Assembly (NCBI RefSeq): GCF_017357425.1
Contig: NZ_CP014571.1
Location: 744,001 to 808,000 of the forward strand
Direction of reading: 5' to 3'
Origin: Arthrobacter sp. D5-1
Lineage (GTDB): Bacteria > Actinomycetota > Actinomycetes > Actinomycetales > Micrococcaceae
DNA: 64,000 nt
Shown here one piece after another: positions 1 through 8,594 of this stretch. Both the position numbers and the translations under genes were made by a program. Position 1 is the first letter of the stretch. Each line of letters starts with the position of its first letter. Below the pieces are notes generated by a model. The model was given only the letters and a program-made list of their open reading frames with translations, was not told the DNA's origin and did no database searches.

Positions 1-85
1 ACACCCTCCCCACGGCGCTGACATGGGGCTAGATTGATACTGCATACCTAAAGACCTCAGCCATGGGCTGGTCAGGAGCGGTTTG

Positions 86-712
86 ATGCTGGATCAGAAG
101 ACACTGGACCACTTATGGAACTTTCGCGATCCGGCTGCCTCGGAAGCCAGATTCCGTGCCGCGATGATCGAGGAAATGTACGACGCCGACGAACGTGCTG
201 AGTTGGCAACCCAGCTTGGGCGGGCCATCAGTTTGCAAGGACGCTTTGAGGAAGCCGATGCGCTGCTGGACGACATCGACGACGACGAGCCCACCGTAGG
301 CGTGCGCATCCTCCTGGAGCGCGGGCGGGTTTTGAACGCCGGCGGACGTCCCGCCATGGCTGTTCCCCTCCTGGAGCAGGCTGCCGAGTTGGCGGACCAC
401 CTTGGTGAGGAATTCCTGGCCGTCGATGCACTCCACATGCTCTCGCTCGCGGATGCCGCGCACGCCGAGGTTTGGATGCGAAGTGCCCTCGAATATGCCT
501 CGACAGCACGTGATGAGCGGACCAAGCGCTGGATGATTGCTTTGCACGTTGGCCTCGGGACGTTTCTGAGGGGTAAAAAGCGGCTCACGGAGGCCATGGT
601 GGAGTTCCAATTGGCCGAACAATGGGCGGAACGACTGGGATCCGAGGGGCAGAAGGCGTTGGCCCGGGAAGCCATCACGGAGTGCGGAAAAGCCCTCGCC
701 GAAGGACCATAG
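86..712 (+). CDS. TPR-containing protein of unknown role
   Basis: Predicted soluble protein of 208 residues made of helical pairs with tetratricopeptide-like spacing (a helix pair around residues 40-65, another around 75-105, another around 150-185). No signal peptide, membrane segment or catalytic motif is visible. I start at the ATG at 86 because AGGAG at 74-78 lies 7 nt upstream; the TTG at 83 would be too close. It stands alone, 176 nt ahead of the sugar-importer operon on the same strand. TPR proteins usually act as protein-binding scaffolds; the partner cannot be told from the sequence. Confidence 0.75.
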   Translation: MLDQKTLDHLWNFRDPAASEARFRAAMIEEMYDADERAELATQLGRAISLQGRFEEADALLDDIDDDEPTVGVRILLERGRVLNAGGRPAMAVPLLEQAAELADHLGEEFLAVDALHMLSLADAAHAEVWMRSALEYASTARDERTKRWMIALHVGLGTFLRGKKRLTEAMVEFQLAEQWAERLGSEGQKALAREAITECGKALAEGP

Positions 713-735
713 AAAGATCACGCTTTGACATATGT

Positions 736-771
736 TGATCGAAACTGCCGCGAAATATTGATTTTCGATCA
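736..771. promoter_or_regulatory. Inverted repeat upstream of the sugar ABC operon
   Basis: TGATCGAAA (736-744) and TTTCGATCA (763-771) form perfect 9-bp arms 18 nt apart, about 118 nt before the ngcE-like start. This is a candidate operator for the importer. It does not resemble the GntR/DasR dre site known for amino-sugar genes. No regulator gene is adjacent. Confidence 0.4.
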
Positions 772-888
772 TTCGTGGTGAATTATGTCACAGAAGGTTG
801 GTGCTGCCAGAGCGCCAACCCAGACTGTCTGACTGACCGGCTTTTCCGCCGCAACAGTCGACACTACGAGTCACTGGAGGGTTTAGAA

Positions 889-2298
889 ATGAACGTTCAG
901 CACCAGTCCGTCGGTCGCCGTGGATTCCTGCGCGGAGCACTCGCTGCAGCCGTGCTCGTGCCCATGGGGGGAACCATTGCTTCATGTGCCGCAGGTGGCG
1001 GCACCACCACCGCCGGCCCCACAGGCACTGTCTCCGACACCAACCCGTTCGGCATGGCAGACAAGTCCACAGTGGACGCCGTGATCTTCAAGGGCGGCTA
1101 CGGGATCGACTACGTCGAGTTCGCAGGCAAGGCCTTCGAGAAGGCGCATGAGGGTTCCACGGCCAAGATCTCCCCGTCCACGGATATCGCCCAGGAACTT
1201 CAGCCGCGCTTTGTCGGTGGCAACCCGCCGGACCTGATCGACAACTCCGGCGCCAAGGCCATCGGCTTCAGCACCATCCTTGCCCAGCTCGAGGACCTCA
1301 CCAGCGTTGTGGAGGCCAAGAACCTTGAAGGCAAGGTCATCAAGGACACCCTGTACACAGGCGTACTGGCTCCGGGCACATTCGACGGCAAGCTTGCTGC
1401 ACTGAACTACGTCCTGACCGTCTTTGCCGTGTGGTACTCCGACTCCCTGCTCAAGGAAAACGGCTGGACCGTTCCGAAGACCTGGGATGAGATGTACGCA
1501 CTCGGCGAGCAGGCCAAAGCCAAGGGCAAGTACCTCTTTGTCTGGGGCAAGGAAGCTGCCACGTACTACCAGGAACTGGCCATTGCCTCTGCCATCAAGG
1601 AAGGCGGCGACGACGTTCGCCTCGCCTTGGAGAACCTCAAGGCCGATTGCTGGTCGCACCCGGCCATCCAGTCCGTCTTCACGGCCCTGGACAAGATCGT
1701 CAAGGCCGGCTTCTTCAAGCCCGGCGGTTCCGGCACCCAGTTCACGGCCGCCCAGGCACAGTGGAGCAACGCCCAGGAGGCTGTGTTCTACCCCTCGGGT
1801 TCCTGGATCGAGAACGAAATGAAGGACCAGACCAAGGCCGGCTTCAACATGATGGGTGCCCCGGCCCCGTCCGTGAGCGCCAGCCCCAAGATGCCGCAGA
1901 CAGCACTTCACAGCGCTGCAGGCGAGCCGTTCATTGTTCCGAGCCAGGGCAAGAACGCCGCCGGCGGCAAGGAGTTGCTCCGGATCATGCTCTCCAAGGA
2001 AGCTGCCACCAACTTCGCCAAGACCAAGCTTGCTCCCACCATCGTCAAGGACACCGTCCCGGCCGATGGATTCGGGTCCACAGCCCTGGTTTCGCAGACG
2101 AAGATGCTCAGTGACGCCGGCGAGAACATCTACACCTGGAACTTCATCGACCTCTACGGCACCAACAAGGACCAGCTGGTGGTTTGGAACACCTTCCTGG
2201 ACGGCAAGTCGGACGTCGCAACCCTCACCTCGGCACTCCAGAACATCACCGACAAGGTCCGCAATGACAGCTCGGTCAAGAAGATCGAAGTGAAGTGA
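889..2298 (+). CDS. ngcE: Sugar ABC transporter substrate-binding lipoprotein, NgcE-like
   Basis: Extracellular solute-binding protein of 469 residues. The N-terminus has a twin-arginine stretch (GRRGFLRGA), a hydrophobic core and a lipobox ending in IASC, so it should be exported (probably Tat) and lipid-anchored. The body resembles the N-acetylglucosamine/diacetylchitobiose binder NgcE: GGYG near residue 60, RFVGGNPPDLIDNSGAKA near 105, TWDEM near 200. The ATG at 889 is chosen because GGAGG at 876-880 precedes it by 8 nt and the signal peptide begins there; the frame stays open upstream to 775 without a signal. It overlaps the permease gene by 4 nt. The sugar specificity is inferred from similarity only. 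Confidence 0.8.
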   Translation: MNVQHQSVGRRGFLRGALAAAVLVPMGGTIASCAAGGGTTTAGPTGTVSDTNPFGMADKSTVDAVIFKGGYGIDYVEFAGKAFEKAHEGSTAKISPSTDIAQELQPRFVGGNPPDLIDNSGAKAIGFSTILAQLEDLTSVVEAKNLEGKVIKDTLYTGVLAPGTFDGKLAALNYVLTVFAVWYSDSLLKENGWTVPKTWDEMYALGEQAKAKGKYLFVWGKEAATYYQELAIASAIKEGGDDVRLALENLKADCWSHPAIQSVFTALDKIVKAGFFKPGGSGTQFTAAQAQWSNAQEAVFYPSGSWIENEMKDQTKAGFNMMGAPAPSVSASPKMPQTALHSAAGEPFIVPSQGKNAAGGKELLRIMLSKEAATNFAKTKLAPTIVKDTVPADGFGSTALVSQTKMLSDAGENIYTWNFIDLYGTNKDQLVVWNTFLDGKSDVATLTSALQNITDKVRNDSSVKKIEVK

Positions 2299-3320
2299 CG
2301 TCAGTGAAAACTCAGCAGAGCCGGAACGACGACGGCCTGGCCGCCGTCGTTCCGGCGCCGGCTCCACCGCAAGTGATTAAGCGGCGGCGGAAGCCGTTGA
2401 CGTGGGACAAGGTCAGTTTCTTTGCCGTCTTCCTCGGACTGCCGTTGGCGATCTACCTCTTGTTCGTCATTTGGCCGTTCATCCAGGCCTTCGGTTATTC
2501 GTTGACGGACTGGTCCGGTTTTTCGCCGAACCAGAACTTCATCGGCCTTGAAAACTATGTGAAGATCTTCACGGACGACATCTTCATGAAGGCGATGTCC
2601 AACAACATCGTCCTGGTGATCTTCCTCCCGATCATCACCATCATCCTCAGTTTGGTCCTTGCCTCCTTGGTGACAGTGGGTGGAAGCAGCAAAGGCCAGA
2701 TCAAGGGCCTGCGCAATTCCAGCTTCTACCGCGTGGTCTCGTTCTTCCCGTACACCATTCCCGCTGTGGCCATTGGCATCATGTGGGGGCAGATCTACGA
2801 TCCCTCCGGTGGACTGCTGAACGGCATCCTCACCGGATTGGGCCTGGACCAGTTCAAGGACTTCGCCTGGCTGGGTGACAAGAACACCGCAATGATCGCC
2901 ACGATGTTCGTGATTGTGTGGGGCTTCGTAGGCTTCTACATGGTCCTGTTCGTCGCCGGCATCAAAGGCATTCCTGCGGAGCTTTTCGAGGCCGCCAGGA
3001 TCGACGGCGCGGGCCGCTTCCGCACCGCAGTGTCCATCACCATCCCGCTGATCCGCGACAACATCCAGACCGCCTATATCTACATGGGCATCCTGGCACT
3101 GGACGCGTTCGTCTACATGGCCGCGCTGAACTCCGGCGGTGGTCCGGACAATTCCACGTTGGTCATGGCACAACAACTGTTCTTCACGGCTTTCAGCAAG
3201 GGACAGTTCGGTCTCGCCAGCGCCATGGGCGTTGTGCTGGCCATTGCCACGCTGATCTTCTCCGGACTGGTGTTTTTGGTCAACCGGCTCACCGGCGGCG
3301 ATAAGGATGTGAGCCTGTAA
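2295..3320 (+). CDS. ngcF: Sugar ABC transporter permease, NgcF-like
   Basis: Inner-membrane permease of 341 residues with about six transmembrane helices after a ~35-residue cytosolic arm. The EAA loop that docks the ATPase is seen as ELFEAARIDGAGRFRT in the last third. It starts at GTG 2295, overlapping the binding-protein stop by 4 nt, and its own stop overlaps the next start by 1 nt, so the three genes form a tightly coupled operon. Family: carbohydrate importer CUT1, MalF type. No ATPase gene follows; in actinobacteria such importers commonly use a shared multi-sugar ATPase (MsiK) encoded elsewhere. Confidence 0.8.
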   Translation: MTSVKTQQSRNDDGLAAVVPAPAPPQVIKRRRKPLTWDKVSFFAVFLGLPLAIYLLFVIWPFIQAFGYSLTDWSGFSPNQNFIGLENYVKIFTDDIFMKAMSNNIVLVIFLPIITIILSLVLASLVTVGGSSKGQIKGLRNSSFYRVVSFFPYTIPAVAIGIMWGQIYDPSGGLLNGILTGLGLDQFKDFAWLGDKNTAMIATMFVIVWGFVGFYMVLFVAGIKGIPAELFEAARIDGAGRFRTAVSITIPLIRDNIQTAYIYMGILALDAFVYMAALNSGGGPDNSTLVMAQQLFFTAFSKGQFGLASAMGVVLAIATLIFSGLVFLVNRLTGGDKDVSL

Positions 3321-4213
3321 TGAGTACCAAAGTCTCAACCCCGGAAATGAAGTCACTGCACTTCCAGCCCCGGACCCCGGCAACCACGAAGGGCGACAAA
3401 GTGGTGGGAGCGGTGTCCCACACCGCGCTGACCATCTGGACGCTGATCGTTATCCTGCCGCTCCTGTGGACGTTCATGTCCTCCTTCAAGACCTCCAGCG
3501 AGATTTTCGCTTCACCGTTCGCTTTGCCTGGTGAATGGAAGCTGGACAACTATGTCAAGGCCTGGAGCGAAGCCGGCATCGGCAGCGCCTTCCTGAACTC
3601 GATCATCGTTGTGGCCGCAGCACTGGTGATCGTCATGGTCCTCGGTGCGATGTGTGCCTACGTCCTGGCCCGGTACACCTTCCGGGGCAGCAGGGCCATC
3701 TACTACCTGATGCTCGCCGGGCTGACGTTCCCGATCTTCCTTGCCATGGTGCCGTTGTTCTTCGTGCTGAAGAACATGGGACTGCTGAACACCCTGCCGG
3801 GCCTGATCCTGGTGTATGTGGGCTTCGCGCTTCCGTTCACGGTGTTCTTCCTCTTCTCCTTCTTCAAGTCTCTGCCGCACGAAATCACCGAAGCAGCAGC
3901 GCTTGACGGCGCAGGGGAGTGGAGGACGTTCTTCCAGGTCATGTTGCCGATGGCCAAGCCGGGCCTCGCCTCGGTTGCCATCTTCAACTTCCTGGGCCTT
4001 TGGAACCAGTTCCTGATTCCGGTGTCCATCAACGCCGCCGGCCCCCGGGTCCTCTCGCAGGAACTCGCGGCCTTCGCCGGCCAGATGGGCTACGCAGTGG
4101 ACTACGGCGCGCTGTTCGCAGCCGTCAGCGTTACGGTCATCCCGGTGCTCATCGTCTACGTGATCTTCCAGCGCCAGCTGCAGGGCTCCGTTTCGCAGGG
4201 CACGTCCAAGTAG
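3320..4213 (+). CDS. ngcG: Sugar ABC transporter permease, NgcG-like
   Basis: Second permease of the importer, 297 residues, MalG type. There is a short cytosolic N-terminus, then about six membrane helices, with an EAA loop reading EITEAAALDGAGEWRTF near residue 195. The ATG at 3320 shares its A with the previous TAA stop. The operon ends here at a strong hairpin (4238-4274). With the NgcE/F-like partners it should form the channel for an oligosaccharide or amino sugar; no hydrolase is linked. Confidence 0.8.
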   Translation: MSTKVSTPEMKSLHFQPRTPATTKGDKVVGAVSHTALTIWTLIVILPLLWTFMSSFKTSSEIFASPFALPGEWKLDNYVKAWSEAGIGSAFLNSIIVVAAALVIVMVLGAMCAYVLARYTFRGSRAIYYLMLAGLTFPIFLAMVPLFFVLKNMGLLNTLPGLILVYVGFALPFTVFFLFSFFKSLPHEITEAAALDGAGEWRTFFQVMLPMAKPGLASVAIFNFLGLWNQFLIPVSINAAGPRVLSQELAAFAGQMGYAVDYGALFAAVSVTVIPVLIVYVIFQRQLQGSVSQGTSK

Positions 4214-4237
4214 TTCAACCAAGCCAAAGACAGCGTT

Positions 4238-4280
4238 CGACGGCGGTCGTCACCTGAGGTGGCGGCCGCCGTCGGGTTTA
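4238..4280 (+). terminator. Terminator of the sugar ABC operon
   Basis: A 17-bp stem with two internal mismatches (4238-4254 with 4258-4274) around a TGA loop, followed by a short T-containing run, 25 nt after the ngcG-like stop. Confidence 0.65.
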
Positions 4281-4330
4281 ACTTCTGTAAAGATGGAACG
4301 GATCTGTAGTGCAACGAAAGGCAGCAGCCC

Positions 4331-4651
4331 GTGATCTTTATTGTGGTCAAATTCAACGTCAAGCCTGATTGGTCCGAGCGCTGGCTGGACCTCGTGGCTG
4401 ACTTCACCGAAGCAACCCGTGCTGAGCCGGGCAACCTCTGGTTCGACTGGTCCCGCAGCGTGGATAACCCCAACGAGTTCGTGTTGGTGGAAGCCTTCCA
4501 GGACGATGCCGCCGAAGCCCACGTCAACAGCGCCCACTTCAAGAAGGCCATGGCGGACATGCCGCAGGCCCTCGTGGAAACTCCGCACATCATCAGCCGC
4601 CAGTTCGAAGGCAGCGGTTGGGACCGCATGGGCGAGTTGACCATCGCCTAG
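4331..4651 (+). CDS. Antibiotic biosynthesis monooxygenase (ABM) domain protein
   Basis: Small protein of 106 residues of the ABM/YgiN ferredoxin-like fold: a first strand (IFIVVKFNVKP), the conserved EPGNLWFDWSRS segment near residue 37, the FVLVEAFQD strand and a helix with AH...H...F. Members act as quinol or small-molecule monooxygenases without cofactor, or as dimeric ligand-binding modules. It starts at GTG 4331 with GAAAGG upstream. It stands alone between the importer terminator and a bidirectional terminator, so the substrate is unknown; a link to the neighbouring flavin-monooxygenase operon is possible but not shown. Confidence 0.75.
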   Translation: MIFIVVKFNVKPDWSERWLDLVADFTEATRAEPGNLWFDWSRSVDNPNEFVLVEAFQDDAAEAHVNSAHFKKAMADMPQALVETPHIISRQFEGSGWDRMGELTIA

Positions 4652-4660
4652 CCAAAACAA

Positions 4661-4695
4661 ACGTGGTGCCCGGTTCAAGAAACCGGGCACCACGT
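4661..4695. terminator. Bidirectional terminator between convergent genes
   Basis: Perfect 15-bp stem (4661-4675 with 4681-4695) with loop CAAGA. AAACA flanks it on the left and GTTTA on the right. It lies between the ABM gene (rightward) and the flavin reductase (leftward), serving both. Confidence 0.8.
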
Positions 4696-4708
4696 GTTTA
4701 AGGACTGC

Positions 4709-5233
4709 TCAGAACATCCAGGGGATCTCGGCATGGCCGAAGTCGCTGAACGAGCCGAAACGTCCCGCCTTGAACGCCAGCACCTCGCCGTCCCGGTCCC
4801 GGCACGTGGTGACCTGGCCGAAGAAGACCTGATGATCGCCGACGTCGTACTGCTGCACCACACTGCAGTCCGCCTGGGCGAGGGCGCCCTTGATGACCGG
4901 AAGGCCACTGTCTGTGACGTCGAAATCGCCGTCGCCGAAGCGGTCCCCGCCACGGACGGCAAACCGCCGGGCAACTGACTCCTGCTTCGCGCCGAGGATG
5001 GACACCGCGAACTTGCCGCTTTCCATCAAGGCCTCGCCGGTCCGGGTGCCGAAGTTCAGCGAGATCATCAGGATGGGTGGTTCAAGGCTGATGGACGTCA
5101 GCGAGCTGATGGTCATCCCGTACTGCTCGTCCTCGTGCTGGGTGGTGACCACAGCGACGCCGGTGACGAAACGGCCCATGGCGCGGCGCATCCCCATGGC
5201 GTCGGGGATGGTGAAGGCTGGTGCCAGGCTCAT
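4709..5233 (-). CDS. Flavin reductase, HpaC-like
   Basis: NAD(P)H:flavin oxidoreductase of 174 residues with the FMN-binding split-barrel fold. Visible family marks are MRRAMGRFVTGVAVVTT near residue 12, a TISSLTSISLEPP segment that binds FMN, and a GALAQADCSV stretch near 130. It would supply reduced flavin to the HpaB-type monooxygenase two genes upstream. I take the ATG at 5233, one base after the cupin stop; the frame is open further upstream but that part overlaps the cupin and has no family similarity. Last gene of the six-gene operon, ending at the hairpin 4661-4695. Confidence 0.85.
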   Translation of the reverse strand: MSLAPAFTIPDAMGMRRAMGRFVTGVAVVTTQHEDEQYGMTISSLTSISLEPPILMISLNFGTRTGEALMESGKFAVSILGAKQESVARRFAVRGGDRFGDGDFDVTDSGLPVIKGALAQADCSVVQQYDVGDHQVFFGQVTTCRDRDGEVLAFKAGRFGSFSDFGHAEIPWMF

Positions 5234-5234
5234 G

Positions 5235-5606
5235 TCAGTTGCTCCGCTCCGCTGGTACCGGATCCGTGTAGTACCGGACTTCGAACATCTTTGCGCCATT
5301 CTCTGAGATCCAAGGACCGTGCTCCATTCCAGGAGGACGGGTAGCCCAGTCTCCGGCTTTGAAAGTCCTGCCGAGGCGCTGGTCCACGAACGAGCCCTCG
5401 AAAATGAAGACCTCTTCCCAGAAGTCATGCGTGAGGACGCCGTTGGGGGAAGTATCCGTGCCGGGCTCGAACTTGAGGATCCGGGTAACGCTGTCGTTGT
5501 CGGAATCCCGGGCAAGGACCGCCTCGGACAGGCCCTCGATGTGCGGGGTGCAGGGTGCGAAGTCCACCGTCGATACGGGAGTGAACTCGAATTCGGGCTT
5601 TGCCAT
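5235..5606 (-). CDS. Cupin-domain protein
   Basis: Protein of 123 residues with a single cupin barrel of the ChrR-like type: a LTHDFWEEVFIFEGSFVD segment near residue 58 (metal-ligand candidates H and E), then a FKAGDWATRPPGMEHGPW segment near 85 with the second-motif P-x-x-x-H. Cupins of this kind are dioxygenases, isomerases or sensors in aromatic-ring catabolism. It sits between the monooxygenase (2 nt gap) and flavin reductase (1 nt gap), so translation is probably coupled and it likely handles the hydroxylated product. The reaction is not known. Confidence 0.75.
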   Translation of the reverse strand: MAKPEFEFTPVSTVDFAPCTPHIEGLSEAVLARDSDNDSVTRILKFEPGTDTSPNGVLTHDFWEEVFIFEGSFVDQRLGRTFKAGDWATRPPGMEHGPWISENGAKMFEVRYYTDPVPAERSN

Positions 5607-5608
5607 GG

Positions 5609-7081
5609 TCAGATCCCCTCCGCTGCCGTGGTGCCGTCGATGCTGTAGGAGCCCAGGAACGTGTCCAGCTCCGCAACCAGGGCGTCGTAGCCGTAGTTCC
5701 GGTAGGTGTAGGCGCCGCGGACCACGAAGGGCGCACCGGCGTAGAACATTTCGTACTGCTGATGGCGGCCGGCGAACTCGGAACCGATGATGTCCCAGGC
5801 GAGCTTGAAGAGCTTGACGCGTTCCTCGCTGCTGACGCCGGGCGACTGGACGTAGCGTTCCATGTCCGGCCGGGTCACGCTGCTGGTCATGTCGGCAATG
5901 CTGGACGGCAACTGCAGGACGCCGCCACCCACCAGGTCCCTCAGGATCGAGATCACGCGGGGGTACGTTTCGGACTGCAAGCCCATGGCCCCGTACAGAG
6001 CGCTCTTTCCCGGGACCCTCATGCCGGCGTCGTCCGTTGTTGCCGTGTATTCCGCGGCGAGAACCGCCGACTCAACGGACTGCACGATTGCAGCGAGTTC
6101 GCCGAGCTTCTCCTGGACGCCGGGGATCTTGTCCGTCCCGTTCACCTGCGTCACTTTGCGGGCCACCGAGGCGATGAACTTGAGCTTGGTGGAGAACCGG
6201 ATCTGGGCCTGCCAGTTGCCCAGGGCGTGGGCGCCGGTGTCGAAGAACTGGCGGCGCAAGGTGTCGATGTTCCGGTTGATGAACACGCGGTCCCAAGGAA
6301 TGAGCACGTCATCGAAGACCACCAGCGCGTCAGGTTCGTCGTATTGGCTGGTCAGCGGGTAGTCGAAGTCGCTGGTAGCGGCCGGTGCGAACGGGCGGCG
6401 GCAGTAGAGCTTCAGTCCGTCGGTGGCCACGGGGAGGGCGAAGCTGACGGCGAAGTCCACGTCGTCCGGGCCCAAGGGCTTGATGCAGGTGACGAAGACT
6501 TCGTCGGCGATCGCGGCGCCCGTGGCGAGCATCTGTGAGCCGCGGACAATAATGCCCTCCTCGGTTTCACGCACGACGCCGACCTGCAGGTATTCGCCTT
6601 CCCAACCGGACGCTGTGGTTGCGCGGGAAACCTGCGGGGGAATGATCGCGTAGGAAAGGTACAGGTTCTCGGACAGGATCCTCTTGTAGTACCGTTCAAC
6701 GTTCCCGGCGAAGTCACGTTCCTCATTCTTGAAGACGTCCGGGTGGGAACCGAACGCGGCGAAGAACGTCCCCACGTGATCGGGGCTGCGGCCTACCCAG
6801 CCGTGGGTGTGCTTGGCCCACTTTTCGATGGCCTGGCGGCGCAGGACGAGCTCTTCCTGCGTGCGGGGGGCGGCGAAGGTCCGGTTGGCCGGTCCGTCGA
6901 TCTCCTCGGAGTGGAATTGCATTCCGTTGGCGGGATCGGCTGCGATGTCGAACAGCTCGGACATGGTCCGGGCAACCTTCGCGAAGGCCGGGTGTTCCAG
7001 GACGTTGCCGACTACCTCGCCATCGAGGATCACCGTCCGGCCGTCGTTCAGGGACTTCAGATACTCATTTCCGGTCCTCAT
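5609..7081 (-). CDS. 4-hydroxyphenylacetate 3-hydroxylase (HpaB)-family flavin monooxygenase
   Basis: Oxygenase component of a two-component FADH2-dependent monooxygenase, 490 residues, the usual length of the HpaB/TftD/PvcC group. The acyl-CoA-dehydrogenase-like fold is indicated by the N-terminal HPAFAKVARTMSELFD segment, the central SENLYLSYAIIPPQ segment, VFDDVLIPWDRVFINRN and a C-terminal LFKLAWDIIGSEFAGRHQQYE helix. It would use reduced flavin from the HpaC-like protein in the same operon to hydroxylate an aromatic or heteroaromatic ring. The start ATG overlaps the preceding stop by 1 nt. The substrate is probably not 4-hydroxyphenylacetate, because no ring-cleavage hpa genes are present. 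Confidence 0.85.
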   Translation of the reverse strand: MRTGNEYLKSLNDGRTVILDGEVVGNVLEHPAFAKVARTMSELFDIAADPANGMQFHSEEIDGPANRTFAAPRTQEELVLRRQAIEKWAKHTHGWVGRSPDHVGTFFAAFGSHPDVFKNEERDFAGNVERYYKRILSENLYLSYAIIPPQVSRATTASGWEGEYLQVGVVRETEEGIIVRGSQMLATGAAIADEVFVTCIKPLGPDDVDFAVSFALPVATDGLKLYCRRPFAPAATSDFDYPLTSQYDEPDALVVFDDVLIPWDRVFINRNIDTLRRQFFDTGAHALGNWQAQIRFSTKLKFIASVARKVTQVNGTDKIPGVQEKLGELAAIVQSVESAVLAAEYTATTDDAGMRVPGKSALYGAMGLQSETYPRVISILRDLVGGGVLQLPSSIADMTSSVTRPDMERYVQSPGVSSEERVKLFKLAWDIIGSEFAGRHQQYEMFYAGAPFVVRGAYTYRNYGYDALVAELDTFLGSYSIDGTTAAEGI

Positions 7082-7764
7082 CAGAGTGAGCCTTTCTTCA
7101 TTTTGTAGTTATGTTCAATGGTGGTCCCATTCGGGAAGGAGAGCTCCAACTTCCAGGAAGTTCCGTCAACAAACTTCCCGTTCAGCAGTGGCAGGGTGCC
7201 CCCAAGGCACATGAAGTCGGCGTCACCGATGTCGGTGCGTGCGAGGAGGCGCTCGACGACGTCGGCCGGCTTGCGCAGGCCGCTCAGCGAACCCTCCTGG
7301 TACAACTCGCCGTCCACCCACGAGCGTGCGGTGCACTGGTCGAGGTCAAGGTCTTCCAGCGACTCCACCTCGATGACCTCTGCTGCGACAGGCTTGGGAC
7401 AGGCGCGCTTGGAATCGCCGATGTCCCGGGCTTCAATGTCCCGGTCCGTGTGGTCTGAGCCGATACCGAGGTAGTACTTGCCGTTGTGGCGGATATAGAG
7501 AGGCTCGATCTCACCGGAGGTCAGGTTCTCCGAGGTGTCATGCTCGCCCGCCGTTTCAAACAGATCCGAGTCCATCCGATAGAACATGGGGACCTCTGGC
7601 GGTGGAGCCACCCCAATGGCTGCCAGTTCATCGATGTGGTGCTGTACTGCTTTCGGATCCCGGCCTGTGTAACCTGCCACCACACCGTGGAAGTCCGTGA
7701 CCATGATGGTCTTCTCTGTGCCCACTACCCGGAAGGTGAGGGGGACTTGCCTTGTTGTTTCCAT
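7081..7764 (-). CDS. DUF2848 family protein
   Basis: Protein of 227 residues resembling the DUF2848 family, which is distantly related to the fumarylacetoacetate-hydrolase fold. Visible marks are YTGRDPKAVQHHIDELAAIG near residue 32, GSDHTDRDIEARDI near 108 and the C-terminal FPNGTTIEHNYKMKKG. No signal peptide. Its stop overlaps the start of the monooxygenase gene by 1 nt. By fold analogy it may hydrolyse or isomerise the oxidised ring product; this is inference, since the family has no assigned reaction that I know of. Confidence 0.7.
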   Translation of the reverse strand: METTRQVPLTFRVVGTEKTIMVTDFHGVVAGYTGRDPKAVQHHIDELAAIGVAPPPEVPMFYRMDSDLFETAGEHDTSENLTSGEIEPLYIRHNGKYYLGIGSDHTDRDIEARDIGDSKRACPKPVAAEVIEVESLEDLDLDQCTARSWVDGELYQEGSLSGLRKPADVVERLLARTDIGDADFMCLGGTLPLLNGKFVDGTSWKLELSFPNGTTIEHNYKMKKGSL

Positions 7765-7799
7765 TCCGTCTCCTTAAGTGCTTCCCAACGGTGTTGGTT

Positions 7800-8594
7800 C
7801 TAAACGGTGAGTGTGTCGTAGGCCGCGAGGCGGTCGCCGATGACGGGGAACTCGGCGCGGACTGCGTTGACTTGGCCAGGATCGATGTCCACCATCAGTA
7901 CGGTTTCGTCGGAGGACGCTTCGGCAAGGATGTTGCCGGCGGGATCCACCACCCGGCTGTGCCCTCCGAGTTCCACGCCTTCCTGGGTGCCCGCCGCGTT
8001 GCAGGCGATGACGAAGATCTGGTGCTCCAGTGCCCTGGCCGTGGTGAGCAGGCGCCAGTGCTCACGCCGGGCGGCCGGCCAGGCAGCAGGAACGATCACG
8101 ATCTCAGCGCCGCGTTCGCTCAGCTCCATCCACAATCCTGGGAACCGGAGGTCGTAGCAGGTGATGCCTGCGACAGACCCGAAAGGCAAGGGGGCGACGG
8201 GAAGGGATGAACCTGCCGTCAGCAGGCTCGCCTCCTTGGACTGGTAGCCGAACACATGGATCTTCCGATACGTGTGGACCACGTTGCCCTCGGGGCCCAG
8301 CAGGATGGAGGTGTTGCTGAGCCGGCCGTCGTCGCCCGCTTCGATGATGCTGCCCAGATGAAGGTAGACGCCGAGGTCTTTGGCTACCCGTGAGCACATG
8401 GTCACCGTGGGGCCTGTGAGTGTCTCCGCCAAGGTCTCGTATTCGTCGAAGTGGAAGTAGCCTGCGCTCCACAGCTCCGGCAAGACGATCAGTTCGGCGC
8501 CGTTGATGCCCCGAAGGATGTCTTCGACGCGGTGGATTCGGTCTTCGCGGGTTTCGGAGTCCGGGCTGGCTACCTGGACGAGGGCGATTTTCAT
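7800..8594 (-). CDS. Carbon-nitrogen hydrolase (nitrilase superfamily)
   Basis: Amidohydrolase of 264 residues with the full Glu-Lys-Cys triad in the expected places: E in LIVLPELWSAGY (about residue 41), K in YRKIHVFG (about 107) and C in GITCYDLRFP (about 142). Family length is normal. It should cleave an amide or related C-N bond and release ammonia, in the cytosol. The ATG at 8594 overlaps the transporter stop by 4 nt (ATGA); a longer open frame upstream is a shadow inside the transporter gene. Its presence in this operon suggests that the catabolised compound contains nitrogen. Confidence 0.85.
   Translation of the reverse strand: MKIALVQVASPDSETREDRIHRVEDILRGINGAELIVLPELWSAGYFHFDEYETLAETLTGPTVTMCSRVAKDLGVYLHLGSIIEAGDDGRLSNTSILLGPEGNVVHTYRKIHVFGYQSKEASLLTAGSSLPVAPLPFGSVAGITCYDLRFPGLWMELSERGAEIVIVPAAWPAARREHWRLLTTARALEHQIFVIACNAAGTQEGVELGGHSRVVDPAGNILAEASSDETVLMVDIDPGQVNAVRAEFPVIGDRLAAYDTLTV

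Noticed and set aside
982..2367. 461-codon leftward open frame opposite the ngcE-like gene
   Set aside because: GC-rich antisense shadow; composition is Gly/Leu/Val repeats without family marks, and the sense gene is clear.
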